Below are positions 27,571-40,407 of a DNA stretch of 64,000 bases, piece by piece. The translations under genes and the position numbers were made by a program. Each line of letters begins with the position of its first letter. Position 1 is the stretch's first letter. This stretch comes from Trematomus loennbergii (lineage: Eukaryota; Chordata; Actinopteri; Perciformes; Nototheniidae): contig JAAOOA010000006.1 of assembly GCA_012861695.1 (NCBI GenBank), positions 13,421,879-13,485,878 on the forward strand, given 5' to 3'. Below the pieces are notes generated by a model. It saw only the letters and a list, made by a program, of their open reading frames with translations. It was not told the origin of the DNA and did no database searches.

Positions 27571-28396
27571 AAACTGGCAGCAGGTGAACTACGGAGGGTA
27601 GAAAAGTAGGAAAAGATTGAGAGGAGGAAGCGGAAATATGGGAGTTGGGAAAACCCTTATGTTTTAAGTATTATAGAGTCCAAGTTTCTCTCTGCATTAG
27701 GTGTTAGTAAATGGTAAGTATCATTGTTGCTCTGTATCAACCCTTATTTCCTCTTTAAGTACTGTTATTTTGTGCCTTGGCACCCTAGCAATGAACCCTG
27801 ACCACTCTGTAACACAGACCATAAAATACAACTACCATGTGTGTTTGCACTGTAAATGTGTGTGTCTAAGAGAAGAAAAAGAAGGGAGGCTGATCAAAGA
27901 TAACAGTAACCATTTGCAGCCCCTGAAGGGAGAGAAAACAATATTAGGTAGATCAAAAAGGCCCTTTTTAATTCAAAATGAAACTTTCGCAGCACAAAGG
28001 AGACCAAGAATCCTCTACTTTAAAGCACCGATTAAGATTCAACACATACATTCCTCTCCCAAACTCCTCATAATAGTTTCCACATGTTGAAGAGATGTAA
28101 GAGGCAGAGGCAGGAGAGACGAGATGACAGTGGAGACAATGGAGTGAAAAGGTTAAAGAGCTCCATCAAACCACCTTCACTGGTAACCTGAGCGTGGAAT
28201 CCAACAGAAACCTGTCTGGCTGGTTTAGTTGTAGTGTTGAAGCCTAGTTAAACTAATGGGGCTCTCTTAAACTGGATGATTCTATGAATCCACAGGAGAC
28301 AGCAGACCTGGTGAGAAGCACATGTGAGAGCAGCTTATCCTCCAGTCTATGAAAGGCAAGGTCTTGAATTAATGCCGTGCAGACTGTGTCCATTCT

Positions 28397-28408
28397 CCCC
28401 CCCCCCCC
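28397..28408. repeat. poly(C) run, 12 nt
   Basis: An uninterrupted C12 is followed by ACCACCCCCCAC. It is a C-rich simple sequence. Confidence 0.8.
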
Positions 28409-31400
28409 ACCACCCCCCACTTCAACGCACACTTTGCACTGGGAGCTAGGGTCTGGGAGGGTAGAATGGAGTGCTGGGCCCAGAGAACCAGGCTGCATCT
28501 GATTGCTTCATTACAGGCCCTTTCATTGACTTGGTTGCGCTGAACTGATGAACTGAGGCAGTGGACAAGAGCACATAATAGGAAGAAATGAATTCTTATC
28601 ACAGCCTTCTCAGGAGGCCACTGGTCCTGGCTGGAGCTAGCAGAAGCCATGGCTGAATGGAGAGGAGGGGGCTGTATATGGGTCAATTCATGAGCCAGAA
28701 GCAGGAACTAGACAGAGGACATGATGGAGCTTTAGGATGTTGGATCAGTACACAGGGGAAGAACTGTGAATCCTCAGAGAGCTCTATTGTTGTAGGCAGC
28801 TTGTTTAAATGATTAGTTTGGTGATTAGTGTTTGCTTTCTCCTGGTAACTGACACCCATGGCATAACATTTTTTTCAATTATTTATTCCATCAGTCCTCC
28901 AGAGGCAGACTCCTGCTAGTTAGAGTCCTGCTTCTGGCACCATAGCAGCACCCGAGAACCAACCACTGAGATGAATAATTAATTTCATACCTTACTGGGC
29001 TTTCACCCCTAACTCGCCAACCTCCAGCTAATGAGTGAGAAGAGTCTTCTGCAGCAAGGACAATAACGGCACCCATTATAATAACAACAGCAACACTAAC
29101 AACCATAGACATGCATACAATAGAAATGCAAGATATGGTATACTGTAGCACAGTGCCAATTTAGCAGCAAGCTTGTTCTCCATAGGGCGGGGTGTTGTTA
29201 ATCCCTGACTGTGCTTTAGAGATCTACGGACTCCACCACTCTGACCAACCTGCTCATTTACATGTGCCTACATGCACAGTCAGCACTGAACCGATGAGAA
29301 GGCGGGAAGAAAAACCTTACGTTTTACATTGCTTCAGATGTGATCTTTAGACCATTAACATAACTGTTTCCTGTAAAAGTTAAAGCTACCTTCAATTATG
29401 TGATGTTGTGTCATCATAATGTTTCAGCAATGTGCATACATTAAAACCGTATTAAGTGCAGTCTGCTGATCAGGTATAACACATACCTGCCAGTGCACTC
29501 TTCCCTCTGCCTCATGCTGCCATCAAATCATCCCCCTCCCCCTCCTGCTCATACCTGTTCACTTGGCACAAAATGGATGCTGCAAAGCCATTTAATTGGC
29601 CTCCGCTTCAGAATCCAAGGGCATTTGAAATGTTTTCTAATAATATCTCTTCGCCTACAGAGCTGGTCTTGACAGTGTTTGGGAAGAATGTACTTTGTTG
29701 TTAATGGTTGTATTGCAGCTAGTGGACATCAGGCAGTCTTGGTGCTCATCCTATGATCTTTTGTTGATTACTACTGGAGGGTCCTGGGTTTTCTTTTCTT
29801 TTGTGGTAAACGTTACATGAACAGTATCAGACGTAATAATCATTTTGGTAAATTACGACTCGGCGGCCCATGTTTTAGCCACATCATCAGTTCCATTTTT
29901 GTCCTTGCCTGTCTCTCCTCTCCCTCTCCTGTGGCTGAGCCAAAGATAACTGAGTAGCAGAGTTTGACTGTAATCACTCCAAAAGTCTCTTTCTCTGGAG
30001 AGCAGCGCAGCGGGCAACGTGGTTCCAGCTCTCTCCGAGCTTTCAGCCCACTTTCACAGTATTATAACATGTTTTGAAGAAACAGGCAAAACCAGGTTTG
30101 CTTACATACCTGTAATGAACATGCACATGTGGTCAATGTTATTTGGATGGAGGCATCTTATCGTATAATCAAAGTGTTGTTAGAAAGAGATACATAAACT
30201 TTAAAGCAAGAGAGAGCTGTCATACAGGCTGCTCTGTTGAGTGTCATTATGAGGCATTTTTATATTTCAGGTAAAAATTGAAAGCCTAAAGCAATTTGGC
30301 CTTCTGATTAAACTCAGATGAATACAGATGGAATGTACCACTGAGATAAGAAGGATAACTAGTTGAAATGATGGTTGAGTTGGTCCATTGCATCCCATCA
30401 TCTGGCTCTGAGTCTATTTTGTAATTAAGGCTGTAAGGTGTGCGCATAATCAAATAAATAAATAATTCTGCCATAATTATGTGATAATAAATTAATACAT
30501 TACAAGAAGTGAATAAAGGATCAGCTAATTGCACGAGATGAGACTATTTCATTAGCCTTTTGAGACAACATTTCATTATATGCATCAAAAGTGCCAGTGC
30601 CAGATAAAATCCAGGTTTAAAATGATGCATATACGAATAAAGTATTATGTTAGCAAACCATAAGAGTCATAACACTGTTTAAATAGATATTTACATGACA
30701 TTTTGTTATCCAGTTTTGATATATAGTTTAAACCTTTCTTCACTCCTAAGAGTACAAATAAGGCAAAGGAAAAGAGGAAAACATTGATGCCTCATAACCC
30801 AGAGAAAGGACCAGACCTGTGCTGGTAGTATGTGTGTCTTTGAAGTTTCGTAGCAATTCAGCCTTTTGGGGGGAAAAGAATATATGACTCTGAATAAATG
30901 TGTTGATTCCAGTTTGGATTGAGACATAACCTTGTCAAATGTTGACATGCTGCCTTGATAAACACATATGAATTCATCTGAGAATGATAAACTAGCAAAA
31001 ACTGATCTGATCTATTCTTGCTCTCCGACTAAAATAATACAAGTATTTGACTTACTAACAGTACACAACTCGCAGTATTGATATTCAGTTTTATTCACTT
31101 TCTCTATTCCTGTTGTTGCAAGCAAAACATAAAGTTGGTTAAATGCATCTCCAATAATTGCACTGCAAAGTTAGTTGATTATATTGTACATAATTACAGT
31201 GGAAAACAACCTGCCTATTAAGCCTTTAATGGCAGTAATACAGAAAGCAATTACCATTACTTTGTTGCTCACACTGAAAATAAAGATTTCTCTAAATTAA
31301 GAGATCCTCTGACTACTGCTAAGGCTAATTGTGTGGGGTATTGTACAGACATCTGGTTGTACATCATTTGTAAGGGCTAAATGCTGCTCCGTCAGAAAGG

Positions 31401-34068
31401 CCTTCACAAGCTGTGTCTTAAGTGTGTGTTTTTGGGACTGCTCTGCTGCCAGGGAGTCTGATAGCTCTTGAATTATTTATCTATCAGGCTGCTGGACGGT
31501 AGTCACGGCGACCTAGGCCCCGTAGTGGTTGTCTGGCGACATCTCCCTCCAACAGTAGCCATTAGCAGAAAGGGGTAAAGGTGCTAATGAGCAGCGTGCA
31601 ATGTGCATGGGACCGGAGTTTTCTAACCCTCCAACTCTCACATATAGACTTTTAGATTTACAGAGATCTAAGTGCAGAACTTTTTAATTAGGGGAAAAAA
31701 TGAGGTTAGAAAAAGAAAAAGATTGAAAAAGAAAGATAGAAACAACCACCCGTTTTCCTATTAAGGAGAAATGTCAAGCGCGGTGGTGAAGCACTAGTCT
31801 GTGTCCCTTTGTTGTCCTCCCTGACATTGAAGGCTAATTTTTCATGGTTATTTGAACTGGAAAATGAAAGAGAGGTTTGCGATTATTTCCTATAAATGAC
31901 AACACAATCGCATTACGCTTCAGTACAAACACAGAGAGGATATTGCCTTTTCATATTTCATGTGAAAGTAATGGATGGGCTATGCAAAGAGGAACAGAAA
32001 GAAAGACAAATGGTGAAAGAAAGCTCCCTGTGTTTGATTTGTATTAGAAACTGAATGGATAGAGGTAGCAAGAGTTTTTTTTTCAATAAGTGGTAGCACT
32101 CTCATGGATGTTTTAAAGTGCCTGTGCAGTGTAATCATTGGATTTCTTTAGCAATTAGCTATGAGCAACCAGCCGGGGGTGTTAGAAGAAAAGTTGCACA
32201 CTGTATCCACTGCAGTATCTACCAGAGAAGTACAGTATAGTGAGGCTTCACAAAGTGTCTCAAGGTATATCTGTACAGCTGTGTATGATTTACAAATAAA
32301 AAATGGGCTTTATAAAAAAGTAAGATAAAACACCAGCCCACTATCCTCTACCTCTCCTCTAAACTATCCTGAAACATCAGAGCGGAGCAAGCCGTTAAAC
32401 TTTTGAGAGCAAACACATCAATGATACCCTAGATTTTATATTTTGGATACAAATTGATTAGAAAAATTGGTATTCATAACCTTGTCTTATTCTGTTTTAT
32501 CTGGCCGTACGCTTTCATAAACAAACTAAATCTGGTTAGGCCCTTTGCTATGGATGCAGACAGGATGACCATCGAGGTGAAAGGCAAACCAGCCCACTAT
32601 GGAGGGGCATGCGGAGAAATGTGTTTATGTACTTTAAGTTCACAAAATTGAAAGACCGCAGAAGAGCCTTTGCCAGCAGGATTAATTTAAATAGGACCCA
32701 TGTGGGAGCTGTGAGCCGGACTCCTAACACGCGCCGAGGTAGGCCCTACATACATCCAACCATGGCAACATTGATTTTCTGAGCTAATACCTCCACAGAA
32801 CAGTCCACAGGCAGATGGATGCACTACAAAGATATGCAATGGTGCATTCGATAAATCGACAGGCAGAGATCTTTTTCAGACAGTCCACTGTACTGGCCTG
32901 CAGTGCCTAAAAGGAGAGATAAACAGATAAGTACCTGTTAATGGACACACACACACAAGTGTGCACACTCAGACAAACATACAAGCACCTGCTTATACCT
33001 GGGTAACTTAGATCGATAGAATAAGTAAAGCAGAACTAGTTCAGAAAAGCACATCAATTTCATAGGTCCAGCATTTGTTTTTCATATAGAATTGCAGCTT
33101 CTAATGTGGCATACTTTGCTTTTAATTTTCAAGGTTTTCTTCAAGAGAGCTTTTTGCTCTATATCTTGCGTATAATAACAAAACAAACTGTGGGTATATT
33201 CATATTCAGTGCGCTTATTAGTCAGATATGAAACAAAAGCTGCTGGGTGTATGTCATATATAATAGATGTGCTGTCTTGTTAAGCCCAGCAGGCTGTATG
33301 TGGCTGTGTCTCTGTGGAGATAGGCTCTGAAGCTTGCTGTACCTGGTAATTACAGAGAGTTTGTGGCAAAAGCCAAACATCAGGAGAGATGAGCTATGAA
33401 CAAAAGAGCTGTGACAGTTTCAGGTTATGTGATTTTTGTGTCCCTTTTTTGCCAAATGAAAAATCATACATTTTCCGGGTTATACATATTCAGAGTGTCC
33501 ACCGCGCTTCCGCCCTGATGGAGAGAAGGGCGGGGGGCTGTGGCTAGAGTGGGGGAGTTGCCTGTTCGCCTGTCATAACTGTACCATCGCATTTTCCAAC
33601 CCACTGGTGAATATTTCAGAGTTGATGTGATTGCCCTTCATGACAGTGGTGATGCTTTTTCCCCCTCTTTTTTAGACACTCATTCAGCCACCCCCACACT
33701 CTGTCAACCCACCCCAATTCTATTTGGTCCCTTTGAATAGCTGCAAATAGGTGAAGGCATTGTAGTGTGAGCTGGAGGAAAAAGAAAAAGATGCATTAGT
33801 AAAAGGAGGTTGATTTAAGAGGGGCAGCAATGGAAGGAGACAAGCATAAATGCATGGCGGGGGGTGGCAGAAAGGCAGAGTGACTCTTTGTGCAGGACAA
33901 TGTCCCTCAGGCAGAGTACTGTAGATGGAAGAGCACTGCCCAGTGATGTTTTTGCCCCCTATCCAGGCTTTTAGTCCACCATCCTAGCAGGGAAAAGTAC
34001 AGCCTGCATCTTCCATTGTGGACATAATATGCGTTAGCGAGCGATCATCATCTTGGACATTCAAGGAA

Positions 34069-34194
34069 GTGTGTGTGTGTGTGTGTGTGGTGTGTGTGTG
34101 TGTGTGTGGTGTGTGTGTGTGGGTGTGTGGTGTGTGTGTGTGTGTGTGTGTGTGGGTGTGTGTGTGTGTGTGTGGTGTGTGTGTGGGTGTGTGT

Positions 34195-34266
<72 letters not shown>

Positions 34267-34319
34267 GTGTGTGTGTGTGTGTGTGTGGTGTGTGTTGTGT
34301 GGGTGTGTGTGGTGTGTGT
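34069..34319. repeat. imperfect (TG)n microsatellite, about 250 bp
   Basis: TG dinucleotides are interrupted by regularly recurring extra G (GTGTGGTG, GTGGGTG). No protein is encoded despite open frames in every phase. Confidence 0.95.
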
Positions 34320-34904
34320 CAGCTGGGACAGAAGCATGAGCAGTCCCTGAATGCTCACTCCCTGTGTAGCCACATTAACCCAGATCCTCCTCTCCTTCAT
34401 CACTCAATAAAACACAAAGAGGAAAGAAATAGAGCGGCACATACTTTATCCACTTTATTTGCCATGTATCTAAACATGCCATTATCACGAGAAATATTTC
34501 TAATTAGTATCATTTCCCACGAGATATCACGTTAGGGAACATATTTAATACATTAATAACAGTTCTTAACTAACTGAGTATCAAGAGCAGAAAACAGCGG
34601 TCAATTTAGCTATGTTTTTATCTGTTTAAATATATTTTATATGTTAGAGAATACATGACTTTTGTGTATGACTTTGTGACCTGATTGTGCTGAGCATACT
34701 TTAAAATGGCCAGTGACTTTGAAAGGGAAGGGGGATCAAATTAAGTGTTGTGTGGAAGACCTATGGGAGGTTTGATGAGCAGGCACCACCGGGAGAGCAG
34801 TGGAGGAGGGGAAGCCACGATATTGTTCTAGGGCAGTGTGAGCTATCACTGCTGTTTGTGATTAACTTGCCGTTTAAAGTTTTTTAGTTATTAGCTGCCC
34901 TAAC

Positions 34905-34975
34905 CCCGCACCCCTCCTCCATCTCCTGCGCCTCCTCCTCTGCTACCCTCCTCCTCTCCCCCTCCTGCCCTTAGC
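34905..34975. repeat. pyrimidine-rich (CTCCTCC) tract
   Basis: A C/T-dominated stretch with repeated CCTCCTC units. It is simple sequence with no gene signal. Confidence 0.6.
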
Positions 34976-35614
34976 CCCATGGAGACACAAAGTATTCATT
35001 CACATTTAGATCCTGAGGTCACAGCAGGGCCAGCAGGGAGAGGCCAGCGAGTCCCCCATAGACAGGTCAGGAATCTAACACGTAACTCCGACCAGCAGCA
35101 CTGAGGTAGCTTACTCTTCTTTCCTTTCAAATGTGAAAGTGTGTGGGAGAGGGGGAGTGAGAGCACGAGAGAAGAGTACAGAGGCAGATACACTCTCATT
35201 TTGTGTGTGTATGGCAGGTTTTCTGTGCGTTTTCTGACATTTTACTACATAGATTTTTTGGTGCAATTATGTATTTTACTACTCTTTCATTAATTTGAAA
35301 TATTACTGTTTGCATTTCCAAATGTATCTCAAATTTAAATGTGATGTTCATATTAAATAATACATTGATTAAAGTGCATATCAGTGTCATGTTTAAAAAG
35401 CATTTTTATTAACATAACATGTGACTATAATTTAACTCAGCTGGATGCTTTTTAGTGCAGTGGCCAAACAATTACTGGTATTACCATGTTGTGGTTTATT
35501 GGGTGTCCATAAGCAAAAGCCCCTCTTGTCTCTGGCTAGATTGTGGGCATGTTTTTTCTCTGTTGTGGTTTTATGAGAGGTAGCTTGTGAGGATGTACAG
35601 AGGGATCTTCTGTG

Positions 35615-35665
35615 AGGGAGTGAGTGAGTGAGTGAGTGAGTGAGTGTGTGTGCGTGTGTGATTGT
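35615..35665. repeat. (GAGT)n / (TG)n microsatellite
   Basis: About six to seven tandem GAGT units run into a short GTGTGTGCGTGTG segment. Confidence 0.9.
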
Positions 35666-36179
35666 ATGTGTGTCTGTGCGGAGGGAGGGTTACGAGGGGT
35701 TGGTAGTGTTTTCCTGTGTGTATTGCTTTAAAAGGGGGTCTTGCGTACGGGTACAGAGGTGCTGATATGAGGAGCGGACAATGCATGAAAGCCCTCAGCA
35801 TGGGTCCTGTGTCTCATTGTCCCATGGTACCCTCCTGTCACTTTCATTTTGCACCCTCTAGTCCAGAGTCAGGCCAACTTTGATATTAGGAAGGGGTGCA
35901 AGGCATGATGGGGGGAGCAAGAGGGGGATTTTTTTTTTTAAAGTAGGGGAGAAAGATAGAGTCTGTGAAGTGTGAAATAAGATTGCTTTTTATCCGACAG
36001 TGCAGCGTTAAAGAAAAGGAAGCTGTCCGGCCCTGGATATAGCAGGTGGGGGGAGCACACTTCTCTGATTTACAGTGCGGTCCTCTGACACCTGGTTAAA
36101 ATGATAACAACAGCCTCAATAATCATAATGAGAGTAATGAGAGCTTAGACTCACAGCTCCACACAAGAGCCCAGAGAGA

Positions 36180-36361
36180 AGCAGAGCTCAGCCCCACTCG
36201 AGAGCCGGGGAGAGGGAGAAGCTCAGCTCAGCCCCCGCGCTGGTTCTTCAGGACTTATACAAAAGCCAAGAGAGACAGACAAGACAGTGTTGGTGACTGT
36301 ATATGCAACAAAAAAGAGCAGCCTGACACTGCTGTTTGAGGAAGACTGCAACCCTTCTCAG
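36180..36361 (+). promoter_or_regulatory. possible alternative 5' exon/promoter region (speculative)
   Basis: A locally GC/CpG-richer patch (about 36195-36240) precedes an AG-rich stretch that ends in CTTCTCAG followed by GTAGGA at 36362, a good 5' splice-site match. No long open frame is present, so any such exon would be 5' untranslated. It would splice to the exon at 40300. It could equally be a chance donor. Confidence 0.15.
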
Positions 36362-36891
36362 GTAGGACTGGAATTCTGTACTTTAAGAAAGGCAGTTATC
36401 ATCATTGCAGTGTATTCTGCTGAGGCCGAGGATAGAGGAGGAGCCTGACCTAGTGAAAGATATCTAGAGTGACTATTATTACTTGCTGCTGCTCTTCTCT
36501 ACAGTCTGGGAAGGAATACTGGAAAGTGCAGTGGTTACCATCAATTATTTATTAGGCCGTTTGTGCTTGTCAGTCTGATTAGCATTAGTGTAATCACTGC
36601 TCTTCAGGGGAAAGGAAGGCTGCTCTCTCTCATCTGAAGGTAATCTTGCCATTTTCAGTGTCTCATCTTCACCGGACGCCTCTTGCATAGCATCTGTTTT
36701 TGTCGTCTCCACATATTTCTTCCCTTTTCCCCTTCCCCGTGTGTTCTTCTGTCTGTTGCTACTCGGCCCCTTCCCCCCGCACCTCATTAATGTGTGTGAG
36801 CAAGTCGCTCTCTCCCAGCTTGTATAGAGTGACACCTATGGGTCTGATTAAGCTCCTGCACTCACTGGCAAAACACAAGAGGGGAAGGCTG

Positions 36892-37247
<356 letters not shown>

Positions 37248-37249
<2 letters not shown>

Positions 37250-37274
37250 AACGTTTGCAACGTTTGCAACGTCT
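37248..37274. repeat. three tandem 9-bp units next to the TG array
   Basis: GCAACGTTT, GCAACGTTT, GCAACGTCT head to tail, directly abutting the end of the TG array. Confidence 0.9.
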
Positions 37275-37389
37275 GCGCGTGTCTGTCTGTGAGATGCTGG
37301 AACAGTGAGCCCATGGACTGTCCCCACTGAGTGACTGGCAGAGCAAAGCTGATATGTATACGCTCAGAATAGATGAGTGTAATCTCTGT

Positions 37390-37770
37390 GTCGGCAAAGG
37401 GCTTATTCAGCTTGCATGATTAGATTAATGGAACTGTTTCATATCATTGTATTAGGATGGTTAATGAAGACAATTAATTAGAAGACAACCTTCAGGCTAT
37501 TGTCCTTAACATCTCTCAGATTTGGGTTAGAAATGGCCTGTTGCCATAGCTTTGAGTGTTTCTCCTCATCTATTTCCAGAGTTAATCTTTGGCTACAGTT
37601 TTAGTGTCTCTTCAATTTGCATCCTACTCTTAGGCCACTCATGACCTTTCATTAATTACGGTGGGCCTGGCTTTAATCATGCTGTAATACTGTTGGAGAT
37701 GAGATGAGGAATAGGCGAAGCTATTTGCCACTTAAAGATGTAATGCTGCTCCTGGAATTAAATGTCTGCA
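37390..37770. promoter_or_regulatory. candidate cis-regulatory element (unverified)
   Basis: Unique sequence containing GCATGATTAGATTAATGG, GACAATTAATTAGAAG, CAATTTGCATCC and CATTAATTACGG within about 260 bp. This combines several homeodomain cores with an octamer-like word. Inference from word content; conservation was not tested. Confidence 0.3.
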
Positions 37771-39944
37771 TTTCTGCATAAATGATGGACAGGGCTCTGT
37801 GTGCTGTGTGTTAGGAGTGTCATATACGTTGATTAAACATCTAAATAAAGAAGCTTGAAAGCACATGGAGGAACAAATATAATGTCAGCATGTACAGTTG
37901 GTGTGCAGGAAGTTATGCGTGTGCAGGGACGCTGAATGGCTTCAGACTGTTGGCTGCCTATCACAGTAATGAGCACAAAGTGAGTAATAATGTGTAGGAA
38001 TGGAATTAGTCTCACTGCAAGTGTCACATAGCTAAAAAATGACACCTTACCCTGATTTTAAAGGTGAACAAATTTACCTGGGGATTATTTTGTAATCTGA
38101 GCCCCTATGCAGCTCTGCAGAATCCTAATTCTTACGGAGAATATGTATGCAAGCAGGAGTTAGATGTGATTTTGGGACTCGGTAGGAGATCTCTGGTTTC
38201 CTGGGAATGTTTCAGATCCGCCTCACCAGCATAGGCCGCACTGGATGGAATTCATGAGTTGCCTTGGAAACATAATAGAAACATGGTTAAAAATAAAATA
38301 GTAAAATGTATTCATGTGTGTGGGATCGAGGGAACACTTAAATATGCTTTTATACAAGGAGTCAGTCATCCCTTTTAAATATCTTTATTTAAACACACGA
38401 TCATTGGATCACAGGATCGGCCTTTAGCTATAATGTGTAACAACACAACATTCACCAATCACTCCGCTCAAAAAGCTGTGTGCTACAGCATTCCTGTCAG
38501 CAAGCTGGAAATGGAAGATATTGCTCTTTTCCTGCCGGTAATACAAAGGTGTTTTCCACAACTTCGATTTTATTAGTTTTTTAACTGGATAACCCCATAT
38601 GTATACAAATTGATAATACAATTACATTATTCTGTAGCCAGTGTGTATTTATTCAACCTTTAAACAGCCAGACAGTTTTGTATTTGCCTTAAAAATAGCA
38701 GAACATGTATATTCCTAAATACACACCTTTTTTTTAGCATACACAAAAAAGACAGTTGAATGTATTTAACATACACAATAGAGAATGAAATGTCAAGTTA
38801 AAAAACTGTTATTTCCTTTAATGTATTTTTCTTTTGTAAACATGACTTGTTTGCATAATGCATTTACTTATGAAGAGAAACACATCTGAATATTGTATCT
38901 ATGAGTAAGACTTGTCATCAGGAAAGGGACTGTGAAAAGAGCAGTGTGGTTCAGAAATGTATGAGTCTTCAAAGTGTATCCGTGATAATGACACAAACCG
39001 GAGTTAGAGAACGAACACGATGTCAACTCTGTGTACAGTGTACGCAATGTTTCACAACTGACATGATAAACAGTGAGTGTTGGGGATAATGTATCGCCAT
39101 AAAAGTGGTTTTGGCTGTGGGTAGTCATGTGGTGAGCTAAGATTGGATGCGTGATGACTGCAGGGCTGAATACTTGAACAGGATATTTCAGTTGCTGTTG
39201 TAGCATTGTCAATATATCAATAGCTCATAGAGTAGAGACCTGAGCATGAAAGCATTTTCAAAAGAGCATTTAAGTACATTTGCTGAGAATTAGCTGACGT
39301 GTGTAATAACTGATAGGACCTATTGACTGCGGCCTAGTTTACTGTTGTCAAATCAATGCTATTGCATGCAAGTCCCACTACTTTTAAACAAACTTAACGG
39401 GCAAAGGGGATGTTCAGGGGGCACTGGAGGGAAATAAACAAGATTGATGCCCTTTTTATTATCTGTCTTTGCTATCTTTTCCTCTGTGTGTTACTTACAA
39501 ATGGCGTTATCGGATATCCATTGTTTGGACTTCAATGCTCCTAAATGGCCTGATATATCGAGCTGAGGCTTTTAAGGCGGTTACAGGGGATTTGTGCCTT
39601 TGACTTGGCATAAAAATAAAATGAATTGTGGCTCTGAAAGTTTTAAATATTTATGATTTGTGTTGCTGTTGTTGCAATAGTAGGATAAAAGAAGTGAAAT
39701 GAGCCTTGCATTTCAGAAGCGCCCAGTAATATATGTGTATGTTCATGTGTGAGAAAGAAAATGGGGGCTTGTCTACGTTAAGGTCTTCCTTTTGAAGGAT
39801 AGCGCTCACTCAATTATTTTTCCATCTGCCCACTTCAGGACACATGTGTTCTTTTTTCCGCAGTTTTATGACCACATTAAACTGAGGGAACCATATTTGT
39901 CATGGTCTTTAAAAATTGAGAAATATAATAAGTAAGCTCTCAAT

Positions 39945-40040
39945 GCAATACAAATATAAATATAATAATAATACAAATTACAAAACAACTTAAATATTTA
40001 TAATAATTTTTAATAATAATATTAATAGTATTAATAAATC
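39945..40040. repeat. AT-rich (TAA)n-like low-complexity stretch
   Basis: Nearly pure A/T with recurrent AATAAT and TAATAATA words, about 260 bp before the next exon. Confidence 0.75.
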
Positions 40041-40299
40041 TGTGCCTTTAATCCTTCACTGTTATTCAACTCTGATTTTAAAATACTTGTCAAAACAAAT
40101 TTTACAGTGGTGATCAGACAGCACAGGACAGAGAGCAGAAAGCAGATTCTGCCCTCTTTGTCTGCTAGCCTTGCAACTGTGTGTCAGCATATGTAATTGT
40201 TGCAAGCTCCTATAGAAAAAAACGCTGCCGTCCCTTTAAGTGCTTCCACCAATTCTGATGGCGTGGTAATTTACATATCCCATCCTCCCTCCCCTTCAG

Positions 40300-40407
40300 G
40301 AGAGCTGAGTGAGGATGTGGAGGCTGCTAGTGAGACCACCACAGACCAGGAGGACCAAACCAAAGACAGAGAAAGTGGGGGGGAGAAGGAGCTCACCAAA
40401 GGGACAG
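40300..40407 (+). CDS. zfhx3: zfhx3 coding exon, acidic linker
   Basis: The acceptor CCCCTTCAG precedes the exon and the donor GTAAGG follows at 40408. Two bases complete the Gly codon from the previous exon (phase 1 in), and the exon ends ACA G (phase 1 out). The 36 codons read GELSEDVEAASETTTDQEDQ, then a KDRESGG/EKEL segment. This is an acidic, Thr/Glu-rich linker that aligns loosely with the human stretch [20 protein letters not shown] and its later AEKELT. No fold is expected. The exon is small (108 nt) and a multiple of three, so skipping it would keep the frame. Confidence 0.88.

Noticed and set aside
34053..34535. 160-codon Cys/Val open frame
   Set aside because: Translation of a (TG)n microsatellite; no gene signals.
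38868..39212. 114-codon antisense open frame
   Set aside because: No recognised motifs; isolated in intron.
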